DNA from: Crocinitomix sp. | GTDB taxonomy: Bacteria; Bacteroidota; Bacteroidia; Flavobacteriales_D; Crocinitomicaceae | Assembly (NCBI GenBank): GCA_013138735.1 | Contig: WTCE01000001.1 | Location: forward strand, 31,887 to 95,886 | DNA length: 64,000 bases | Direction of reading: 5' to 3' | Shown: positions 11,369 through 20,900 of the stretch, piece after piece | Numbering within the stretch: the stretch's first letter is position 1 | How the letters are laid out: every line of letters begins with the position of its first letter | Notes under the pieces: generated by a model | Databases searched by the model: none | What the model was told of the DNA's origin: nothing | Seen by the model: only the letters and a program-made list of their open reading frames with translations | Program-made: the position numbers and the translations under genes

Positions 11369-14300
11369 ATTATTAATTCATCATTATCTGATCCCATTTC
11401 GTTTTCATCATTCACCCAACTAACGGTGTCAACATAATTCGACAAATTTTCAACTGTAGCATCTGCAAATAAATTTTTCAAATCTATTTTCACATTAAAT
11501 TCTTCTTGAATTTTAGAAATGACACGCGTTGCTTTTAAACTGTGTCCGCCCAAATCAAAAAAGTTATCTTGAATGCCTATTTTTTCGTGTTCCAAAACCT
11601 CTTGCCAAATGGCAATAATTTTTCGATCAATTTCGTTTCTTGGCGCGATATAATTAGTTCTATTTATCTCCTTGATATTTGGATGCGGTAAAGCTTCTTT
11701 GTTTAATTTCCCATTTGATGTCAGCGGAAATTCATCCAAAATCATGAACTGACTTGGAACCATATAAGCGGGTAATTTTTTGGATAAGTCTAATCTAAAA
11801 TTTGGAACTTCGTTTTCAGCATCAAGCAAAATTAGATAAGCAATTAACTCATGTTCTTCTGCTTCATTTTTAAGCGTAATAATAACGGCCGCTTCAACCA
11901 TTTCATGACTTTGGATTGCAATTTCAACTTCAGAGAGTTCTATTCTGTGCCCTCTAATTTTAACTTGGTCATCTTTTCTACCGATATATTCTAAATCGCC
12001 ATTCGGCAGTATTTTAGCAAAATCGCCCGATTTATAGATGCGTTGGTCTGCATAAAATGGGCTTTGTAGGAAGCGTTGTTTTGTTAGTTCCGGTTGCATA
12101 TGATAACCTCTAGCAACCCCTGCTCCACCCACAAATAATTCTCCAACAACACCTACGGGGCATGGTTTTAAATCATTATCAAGTACATAACAACTAAGTG
12201 TTGGAATAGGCAGTCCTATGTTACATTTATTTGACTGAATTTCAATTGAAGTAATCTCTTTATAGGTTACATGTACGGTAGTTTCGGTAATGCCATACAT
12301 GTTTATTAGCTTACATTCCGAAAAGGCTTTGTGCCAATGCTCCAAGGTGAATGGAGAAAGTGATTCCCCTCCAAAAATAACATAGCGTAAGTTTAAGGGA
12401 TGCGTAAAAAATCTGTTCTTATTATGTAGAGATAAACTTCTGAAAGCAGTAGGTGTTTGATTCAGAACTGTGATTTCTTCATCCTTTAAAAAATCATAGA
12501 ACGCAATTGAATCCTGGGCGATTTCTTTGGGTACCATCACCAGAGTTCCTCCTTTTAGTAAGGCGCCATACATTTCCCATACAGAAAAGTCGAAACAGTA
12601 AGAATGAAATAAGCTCCACTTATCGCTTGAATTGAAATCAAATAAATCACTCTCATTAAACAAGAGACGGTTTACGTTTCCATGTTCAATTAATACCCCC
12701 TTAGGCTTTCCTGTTGTGCCTGAGGTATAAATGATATAAGCCAAATTATTTGCTTTAATGGCTACCTCAAATGTCTTTTTGCTAAATTCTACTTGGGTTA
12801 CATCAACAACCTTTAGCGCCTTCGTTTCTGCAATTTTTTCCGCATTTAATTCCAAATCTGTCAAGAGTAGCTTGGCTCCTGAATTGGTCAAAATATACGC
12901 GAACCGTTCGAAAGGATAATCGGGATCAACAGGAACATAAGCTGCCCCAGCCTTTAGGACTCCTAAAATGCAAATTAACATCCATTCCGATCGGCTGGTA
13001 TGTAAGACAATTAAGTCTTCTGTTTTAACCCCATAGTTTTCATGCAACGTCATGGCCAATTGCCCACTTCGTTCATCCAACTCTTTATAAGTAATTAATT
13101 GATCAGCCACTTTAAGCGCTATACTATTAGGGTTTTCCTCAACTGATTTATTAAAGCGGGACAAAATGGTTTCATCCTTATCATAAGCAACATTGCTTTG
13201 ATCAGCTTTGCCCAACAATACTTCAATGTCTTTTTTATCTAAAACTGATATGTCCTTTATCGCTACCTCATGATTTTCGCATGTTGTCTCAAGAATCAAA
13301 CTGAGCTGTTTTACCATCCTTCTTATGGTCGATTCGTCAAATAAATCGGTATTATATTCAAACTCCAGTTTGAGTGCACCTTCCTCCTCTACAAAGGAAA
13401 AAGTGAGGTCATATTTTGTATAACTTCCTGAAAGATTCAACTTAGAAAAATGGATACTTTCATCCAAATCAATCGCGTCAATGTCAACTTGATCAAAGTT
13501 TTGCAATGTCACCATCACGTCAAATAATGGCGACCGTGATAGATCTCTTTTAGGTTGTAATTCTTCTACCAATTTGTCAAAGGGAAAATGTTGATGGTCG
13601 AATGCCTTCAATAACTGTTCTCTTTGAGCGTGCAAAAGGTCTTTAAAGGATTGTTCACCTTTTAATAGCGTTCGAATTGGTAAAGTGTTTACAAAAAAGC
13701 CGATTTGCTGCTGTAATTGAATTGATTCTCTTCCTAAAACAGGAATTCCAATGGTTATATCGTCACTATTGGCAAGTTTCTTCATTAAAACATTGACATG
13801 AGCCAGCAGCCCCATAAATAAACTAGTTCCATTTTCAGAAGCCTGTTTATTGAGTGCCGCAGTTATTGTTTTTGAAAAAACGTGTTTTATCGCATTGCCA
13901 TTGTACGTTTTTAAAGCTGGCCTCGGGCGGTCGTAAGGAAGTTCAAGCATTTGAACGCCATCTGCAAAAACCTCGTCTTTCCAGTAAGAAAGCTGATTTG
14001 CAAGCACTTCATCAGTCATTTCTTCCCGTTGCCAAATAGCAAAGTCCTTGTATTGAACCTTTAACGGTATTAATTCGGACGCTTGATTTGCTGCCAAGCT
14101 TGCATATGCTTTTATAACATCTTTGAACAAGACGCCTAAGGACCATCCATCACTGATGATATGATGCATATTAAAAGAAAGTATTGTTCTATTTTCTTGT
14201 TTCCATAGTGAGACCGCCACCAAGGGACCTTTTTCAAGATCGAAGGGTTTTGCCCAGTTATTCAATACCTCTTCTTGAAGCGAAGTTGATTTGTCCAACG

Positions 14301-17300
14301 TATGCTCCGTTATTTTAATGTAGCGTTCATCAAAGCTTAATATAATTTGCATTGGAACACCATCAATCTCTTTAAAAACCGTTCTTAAACTCTCATGTTT
14401 TTCAACGGTCATATTTATTGCCTTTTCAAGTGTAACAATATTTAAATCGCCCTTAATTTCAAACGCTACGGGCATGTGGTAGGCTTTTGAAACATCCTTA
14501 AAATTGTTCAAAATCCATAGTCTTTCTTGCGCAAAAGATACCGGGTAAGCGTTGTCTTGTGCGCTTGCAACTGGTTCAATTTTCGATTTGCTAATTTTCC
14601 CTTTTTTATCCAGCAACTCGGATTGTTCCAATACGGTTGGGAATTGGAAAATTTCATTCAATGTTAATTCTTTCGAAAAAGTATTTGCAACTAAGCTTTT
14701 CAATTGAGTTGCTTTAAGACTATGTCCTCCCAAATCAAAGAAATTGGCATTTATACCAAAGCTATTGACGTGCAATACCTGCTCCCATAATGCTAACAAT
14801 TGTTTCTGCTTTTTGCTTTTGGGTAAAACAACTTTAGCTGTCTCATTTAACACTAGATCAGGTAGTTGTTTTTTATCAACTTTGCCGTTTGCATTCATTG
14901 GAATTTCGGGCAACTCTATGAATGCAGATGGCAGCATATACTCCGGCAACTTTTCAAGAAGCTGCGCTTTTATTTCAGACTTTTGTAACTGCTTAGATAA
15001 TTGATAATAGGCAATGATTTCGGATTCATCTCTGATATTTTTAATAATAACAACAGCCTGTTTTATTTGTGGAATTTGTTCGAGTTGATATTCAATTTCG
15101 CCCAATTCAATTCTATATCCTCTAACTTTTACTTGATCATCTATTCGACCAATAAATTCAACTTGTCCACTACTAGACCATTTTCCAATATCCCCAGTTT
15201 TATACATTTTTGCACCTGCGAGAAATGGATTATCTATAAATTTTTTAGTGGTCAATTTAGGTTGCATATAATACCCCTTAGCCACACTCTCTCCAGACAA
15301 GTATATTTCCCCTTCAACGCCAAGCGGTAATAGTTGAAGATTATCATTCAATATATAGAGGTGGGTATCCTTAATTGGTTTTCCAATTGGAATATAAGAA
15401 AGCTCATCAGCTAAAAAACGATAGTAAGTACTATACGTGGTATCTTCTGAAGGTCCGTATAAATTCCTGATCTCAATTTTTTCGTAATCTAATTGCTCTT
15501 TAAAAATGCGAGGTATTGGCTCACCGGCCATGTTCAATGCCGTCACATTTTTCCAACTCATATTTATATCCAATAAATTGCGAACAACAGATGGAACGGT
15601 ATTAATTAGAATGTTTTGATCGGTTGAAATATAATCGGCAATTTCCGTAGCATTGTCTAATAAGCGAATGGCTTTGCCCTGTAGCAATGGTAGCAATATT
15701 TCAAAAACTGATAAATCAAAACAATAAGAAGTTCCTGCATAGAGCAGGTCATAATTTGTATTAGCAAATTCCTGATTCGCCCATTTTAAAAAGGCGATTC
15801 CATTTTTATTCGAAATTTCAACTCCTTTAGGTTTTCCAGTTGAACCGGATGTATAAATTAAATATGCCGTATCTTCTCGTGTATCTTTATCGGCAATTTC
15901 GAACGTATTATTCTCTTCAATCTCTTCTATCCTTATGCTATTACCATTAAAGCTATTTGGCATAACACCCTCCCCTTGCTTATCAACTATTAATGTGCTA
16001 ATCTCGGCGTTATTAAGAATATATTCAATCCGCAAATTCGGGTAATTCACATCAATCGGGACATAGGTTTTATTTGCTTTTAAAGCTCCTAAAATTGTAA
16101 ACAGCACATTTTCAGTTCGAGATATAAGTAAACCTACTTTTTTACTCTTTGATTGCGCAAGCACGTGTGCAATTGCATTTGACCTTTTGTTAATGGTATC
16201 GTATGAGAATGAGTTGGCTCCAACTATCAATCCAATTTTATCGCATAAATCAGTTAGTTTAGGTTTTAAAAGGGCAATTATGCTTAGCTCCTCATGTGTT
16301 TCAATAGGTTGGTTAAAGGTATTCAGTAGTAAGTCTTTCTCTTTCTTATTCAGTATTTCAATATCCTTCAATAAAATATTGGAATCTTGAAGAATTTGAT
16401 CCACCACAAAAGAGAACAAACTGTGTAAACCTTGAATGGTTGACTTTTTGAACAATTTAGTTTTGTATTCAATTTCTACAAAATGTCCTAAACTTTTCTC
16501 CTGTGAAAAGCTAAAACTTAGATCAAACTTTGAAGTTACATTCTCTTTATAAGCCTTCGAACTTTTATCCATCATGTCTCCGAAATATTTCATTTCGAAA
16601 CCATGCTGCTGTGTAATGTCCATAGATCCATCACTAATGGCATTATTTTGGACAACCATCATCACGTCAAAAAGTGGATTTCTTGAAGTGTCTCTAATTA
16701 TTTCTTCGCCTGCTAAAATTAAATCGAGTGGATAGTCTTGATAATTGAATAAGGTTAACGAATCGGAAGAAAGCGCACTTAAATAATCTTCGAATGTAGT
16801 ATTAGAACCAAAATGAGATACTAGCGGAAGTGTATTTACATAGAGGCCAATTTGTGCTTCCAATTGAGGATGTGATCGCCCAGCAACAGGTGTTCCAATA
16901 ATTAATTTATTCTGACTTGTCCATTTATGAAGCGTTATACTTAAAGCGGCTCGAAAAAAGTTAAAAAGTGTTGTTTTTTGATCACGCGAAAATGCCTCAA
17001 CCTCGTTATATTGCTCTTTTTCAAAATAAAATTTTTGAGCACTTCCATCAAAATTATTTACAGATGGGCGCGGAAAGTCAATTGGTAAATTAATACTTTC
17101 AACTTTGTCCAGTTTCTTTTGTTTCCAAAATTCTTTGGCTCCTTTCCCAAAGTCTCCATTTAATTTTTCGAAGAGCCAATTGGAATAGTCTTTATATTGA
17201 ATGTCTAATGGCGCTAAAAAATCAGTGTTTCCTTTGCAAATTTTGGTATAGTTACTCAAAATTTCTTGAATCAATATGCCTGAGGACCAACCGTCACTAA

Positions 17301-17919
17301 TAATGTGATGCATGTTCACCATTAAGACGGATTCTTCTTGATTGATTTGATAGATTTTAGCACGAAAAAGAGGCGCCTTTTCGAGGTCAAAAGAATAATT
17401 AGTGAATTTCACCTTCTCTTTATTGACTGCCTTTTGTAAACCTAAAGGTGTGTCAAGTGAAGCAATTTCAAGCTTAAACTCAACTGTTTCATGAATGAAT
17501 TGAACTCCTTTATCAGTAACAATTTTAAACGCTGTTCTTAAGCTTTCGTGTCGTTCAATACTTTTCCGAATCGCTTCTTGAAAATTATCTGTATTTACAT
17601 TCCCTTTAAAATGAAAAATTTCAGGAATATTATAAGCTTCATTCCCTCCATCAAATTGACTCAATATCCAAATTCTTTGTTGCGCATTTGAAAGGGGATA
17701 ATACGCTGCATTTTCACACTTAGAAATAAGTTCTATGCCAGCCGCACTTTCACTAGATTCTGAGAGAAACGCGATTAAATCCGCCTTATTTAGTTTTACC
17801 TCATCAATTACTGATTGAGGCAAGGTTTTTACATCACCAACCAATTTTAACTGGTCGTTTTCCAATTTAGGTACAACCTTAAAGGCTTTTAACTTTGTTA
17901 TTATTTCTATTGCTTTCAC
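11365..17919 (-). CDS. Dimodular NRPS (TubC_N-C-A-PCP-C-A-PCP)
   Basis: 2184 residues. The first roughly 55 residues look like a TubC-type docking domain. Two complete elongation modules follow: HHIISDGWS at about 205 and 1255, A3 motifs YTSGSTGKPKG (690) and YTSGTTGKPKG (1735), and carrier-protein GGHSLKAT motifs at 1063 and 2124. The specificity codes read by eye are DLFNNALTYK, which I recall as an alanine code, and DFWNIGMVHK, the canonical threonine code. There is no epimerase, methyltransferase or thioesterase domain. The only plausible start is a GTG (17917-17919), 8 bp after the stop of the FAAL-containing NRPS; the 3' end overlaps the next NRPS by 4 bp. Gene order and docking domains suggest it takes the acylated first residue from the upstream protein and adds two residues before passing the chain on. 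Confidence 0.97.
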   Translation of the reverse strand: MKAIEIITKLKAFKVVPKLENDQLKLVGDVKTLPQSVIDEVKLNKADLIAFLSESSESAAGIELISKCENAAYYPLSNAQQRIWILSQFDGGNEAYNIPEIFHFKGNVNTDNFQEAIRKSIERHESLRTAFKIVTDKGVQFIHETVEFKLEIASLDTPLGLQKAVNKEKVKFTNYSFDLEKAPLFRAKIYQINQEESVLMVNMHHIISDGWSSGILIQEILSNYTKICKGNTDFLAPLDIQYKDYSNWLFEKLNGDFGKGAKEFWKQKKLDKVESINLPIDFPRPSVNNFDGSAQKFYFEKEQYNEVEAFSRDQKTTLFNFFRAALSITLHKWTSQNKLIIGTPVAGRSHPQLEAQIGLYVNTLPLVSHFGSNTTFEDYLSALSSDSLTLFNYQDYPLDLILAGEEIIRDTSRNPLFDVMMVVQNNAISDGSMDITQQHGFEMKYFGDMMDKSSKAYKENVTSKFDLSFSFSQEKSLGHFVEIEYKTKLFKKSTIQGLHSLFSFVVDQILQDSNILLKDIEILNKKEKDLLLNTFNQPIETHEELSIIALLKPKLTDLCDKIGLIVGANSFSYDTINKRSNAIAHVLAQSKSKKVGLLISRTENVLFTILGALKANKTYVPIDVNYPNLRIEYILNNAEISTLIVDKQGEGVMPNSFNGNSIRIEEIEENNTFEIADKDTREDTAYLIYTSGSTGKPKGVEISNKNGIAFLKWANQEFANTNYDLLYAGTSYCFDLSVFEILLPLLQGKAIRLLDNATEIADYISTDQNILINTVPSVVRNLLDINMSWKNVTALNMAGEPIPRIFKEQLDYEKIEIRNLYGPSEDTTYSTYYRFLADELSYIPIGKPIKDTHLYILNDNLQLLPLGVEGEIYLSGESVAKGYYMQPKLTTKKFIDNPFLAGAKMYKTGDIGKWSSSGQVEFIGRIDDQVKVRGYRIELGEIEYQLEQIPQIKQAVVIIKNIRDESEIIAYYQLSKQLQKSEIKAQLLEKLPEYMLPSAFIELPEIPMNANGKVDKKQLPDLVLNETAKVVLPKSKKQKQLLALWEQVLHVNSFGINANFFDLGGHSLKATQLKSLVANTFSKELTLNEIFQFPTVLEQSELLDKKGKISKSKIEPVASAQDNAYPVSFAQERLWILNNFKDVSKAYHMPVAFEIKGDLNIVTLEKAINMTVEKHESLRTVFKEIDGVPMQIILSFDERYIKITEHTLDKSTSLQEEVLNNWAKPFDLEKGPLVAVSLWKQENRTILSFNMHHIISDGWSLGVLFKDVIKAYASLAANQASELIPLKVQYKDFAIWQREEMTDEVLANQLSYWKDEVFADGVQMLELPYDRPRPALKTYNGNAIKHVFSKTITAALNKQASENGTSLFMGLLAHVNVLMKKLANSDDITIGIPVLGRESIQLQQQIGFFVNTLPIRTLLKGEQSFKDLLHAQREQLLKAFDHQHFPFDKLVEELQPKRDLSRSPLFDVMVTLQNFDQVDIDAIDLDESIHFSKLNLSGSYTKYDLTFSFVEEEGALKLEFEYNTDLFDESTIRRMVKQLSLILETTCENHEVAIKDISVLDKKDIEVLLGKADQSNVAYDKDETILSRFNKSVEENPNSIALKVADQLITYKELDERSGQLAMTLHENYGVKTEDLIVLHTSRSEWMLICILGVLKAGAAYVPVDPDYPFERFAYILTNSGAKLLLTDLELNAEKIAETKALKVVDVTQVEFSKKTFEVAIKANNLAYIIYTSGTTGKPKGVLIEHGNVNRLLFNESDLFDFNSSDKWSLFHSYCFDFSVWEMYGALLKGGTLVMVPKEIAQDSIAFYDFLKDEEITVLNQTPTAFRSLSLHNKNRFFTHPLNLRYVIFGGESLSPFTLEHWHKAFSECKLINMYGITETTVHVTYKEITSIEIQSNKCNIGLPIPTLSCYVLDNDLKPCPVGVVGELFVGGAGVARGYHMQPELTKQRFLQSPFYADQRIYKSGDFAKILPNGDLEYIGRKDDQVKIRGHRIELSEVEIAIQSHEMVEAAVIITLKNEAEEHELIAYLILLDAENEVPNFRLDLSKKLPAYMVPSQFMILDEFPLTSNGKLNKEALPHPNIKEINRTNYIAPRNEIDRKIIAIWQEVLEHEKIGIQDNFFDLGGHSLKATRVISKIQEEFNVKIDLKNLFADATVENLSNYVDTVSWVNDENEMGSDNDELIM

Positions 17920-17927
17920 TTGATTAT

Positions 17928-20900
17928 TTAAATCAGTATTTCATCTTGTTTCTCGCCAAATTCATCCTTTGACTTTTCAATCCACAATACGGTTTCAATG
18001 TATTGCGATAGTTTTTTTATAGTCCCTGTCTCATAAAACGTTTTTAGACTTATTTTTTTACCCAATTGCATTTCTATTTGCGTTAATAATTTTATCGCAT
18101 TTATGCTGTGTCCACCCAATTCATGAAAGTTTTGTGTAATACCAAAATCGCTCACCTCAAGCACGGTTTTCCACAGGTTAAATAACTTAATTTCTATATC
18201 TGTTGTAGGCAAAATGATTTCAAAGTCATTGAACTGAATCATTTTTATTAATTCATTTTTATCAATTTTCCCTTGAACATTAACAGGGATTTTTTCTAGC
18301 ACAAAAATTTGATCTGGAACAAAATAATGTGGCAATTTTGCTGCCATTTCTTTTTTGCAATCGTCAATACTAAAACTTGCGTTATTAACCGCAACAAATA
18401 CACATAAAGCCTTTTTATGAACAAGTGCAATGGCTTGATTTACTAAGGTGTTTTCTTCAATTATTGCTTCAATAGCTCCCAATTCAATGCGGAATCCTCT
18501 TATTTTTACCTGCGCGTCTTTTCTTCCTAATATGATAATTTCATTCTCAGAATTTTTAAATCCTAAATCGCCCGTAGCATATACTTGCGTGCCTTCTTTA
18601 TCTTGAATTTGAATTGAACTGAAACCTGTACCTAATACCGCTTCCCGATTCAAATATCCATCTGCCAAACTGTTGCCAGCCAAAACAAGCTCACCTACAA
18701 CACCATTCGGTAGAATTTTTTTGTCCTTATTTAAAATAAAAACTTGCGTATTTAGAATCGGAGTGCCAACTGTTATTTCACTTAATTTTGGGTTAATTTC
18801 TTTTAGCGTGGCATTTACAGTATACTCTGTGGGTCCATAAGCGTTAAATAGTTTAATATTATCTCCATGACTTTGAAACCAGTTTTTAACCGAAATCAAA
18901 TTCATACTTTCACCGCCTACAGCAATTGTCCTCACTTTTTTAGGAAAACGCGTTATCGCTATACACTCTTCCCAAAAAGTTGTAGGAAGATTTAGAATTG
19001 AAATGGAAGATTCATCACAATAATTCGCGAAGTTAGATAAGCTCTCAATTGTTGTTATTTTTCGCATAACAACCTTTGCTCCAACCGCCAGGTATGGAAA
19101 AATTTCTTCAACCGACATGTCAAAAGACAAAGATGAAAATTGTAAAATTGCATCTTCCGAATCTAAGTCATATGCATCAATCATGGCGTAGCACAAATTC
19201 ACTAAACCGCGTTGATTGATAAGCACTCCTTTAGGAACCCCAGTTGTTCCAGAGGTATAAATAACATAACTTTTGTTAGACCATTCAGCCACATAATCAC
19301 CTTGCGCAATAGCAATTAAATCCTCAATAATAAGCTGCTTGAAAAATGGAAGTTCCACATCTGAAAATCCAAAGCGGATTTGGCAATCCGCAACAATTAA
19401 TTTTTGACGCGCTAAAGGAAGTTTTTGGTCAACAGGAACATATACTCCTCCCGCTTTCATAATTCCTAAAATGGCGATTAATTCAAGCAAATTAAAGCTG
19501 CTGTGTAATAAAACACATTCTCCTCTTTTTAATTTATAGGTATTGACTAAAACTGAGGCCAAATTATCTGATTTCTCATTTAACATGGCATACGTGAGCT
19601 TCTCTGTACCCTGCTCAATAGCAGTACGGTTGGGATAGTTATCTAAGCTCTTTTGAAATAAATCTAAAAAGTGCTTTTGTTTTATTTCTTTGCGCCTCCC
19701 AAATCCCTTTTTCAGAACTGTATCAATTGTTTCTGTCTCTAAAAAACGAACCTGACGCAATGCTTTATTTTGGTCAATTTCCATTTGTTCAAAGAGGGTA
19801 TTCATAACCTCAATAACCGAATTTGCAATTTCCTTTGAAAAATGAGATTCGTTATATTTTAAGTCAAGGGTCAACGTTTCACTGCATTCAAAAACCTCCA
19901 ATTCCATTTTGAAATTTCCTTTTTGAATATGCTGCTTGCTATTGTATAAATCACAACCAGCCTCTAAGGTTGTAATGTACTTTTCTTCTTTCTCAAATAA
20001 TTTCTGAAATTGATCCTTTTCATCAAAAGCTTGATAAGCAAAATAGAATAAACCTAAGGCATTAGTGGTTTCTTTTGCAGGATTTGAAGCTCTTAATAAG
20101 TGCGTATATGGAATTGATTGATATTTTAATGTCTTTTTAAAATAGCTATTCATTAAGGCGATAAACTCAGAAAAGGTCGTCTTTTCATTCACTTCGCTCT
20201 TTAAATACATGAGGTTTACCAAATAACCATATTCGTTCAAACGATTCAGGCTAGCCCTACTGCTAAAAGGAGATACAGTACAAATCTGTTCGTTAGATGT
20301 TAAATAGGAGAGTGCTAAATGGTAACTACTTAAAATGATTATGAACGGGGATACGTTATAGGCAGCTGCCAACTTAAAAAGTGTGTCCTTATTCAATTCA
20401 CACGCAAGGTGACCAACTGATTTATTTTCATACTCTACTTGCGATAATAAGCCATTGATGTTTGGATATGCCACAATATTGCTAAAAAGGTTCAATGCAT
20501 TTGACATTAAACTTTGATTATTGATAGCGCGCGTTTCTTCAGCAAGAATATCATCCTTAGAAACATTTTTTTTAATTGGCTTTTTCCCTTTCAGTATTTC
20601 AATCCAATGCTCAAATAAAATAGCCAACGACCACCCGTCTGTAACAATATGATGCACAATAAATGTGACTTCGGTCAAGGCCTTTTTAGCATCATAAAAA
20701 ATATGCAATTCTGATAAACTGTCCTTTTCTAAATCCGTCTCTGCTTTATACGCATCAATTATAGCTTGTCTATATTTTTGCTCACTCTCATGATAGGTTT
20801 CATGAAAGAGTTTGGTCAAATTAAAAACCTGATTTACGCCCCCGTTTTCTAGCACAAAATTGGTTGCAGAATATCCTAAATTTTCAAGTGTAGTTTTTAA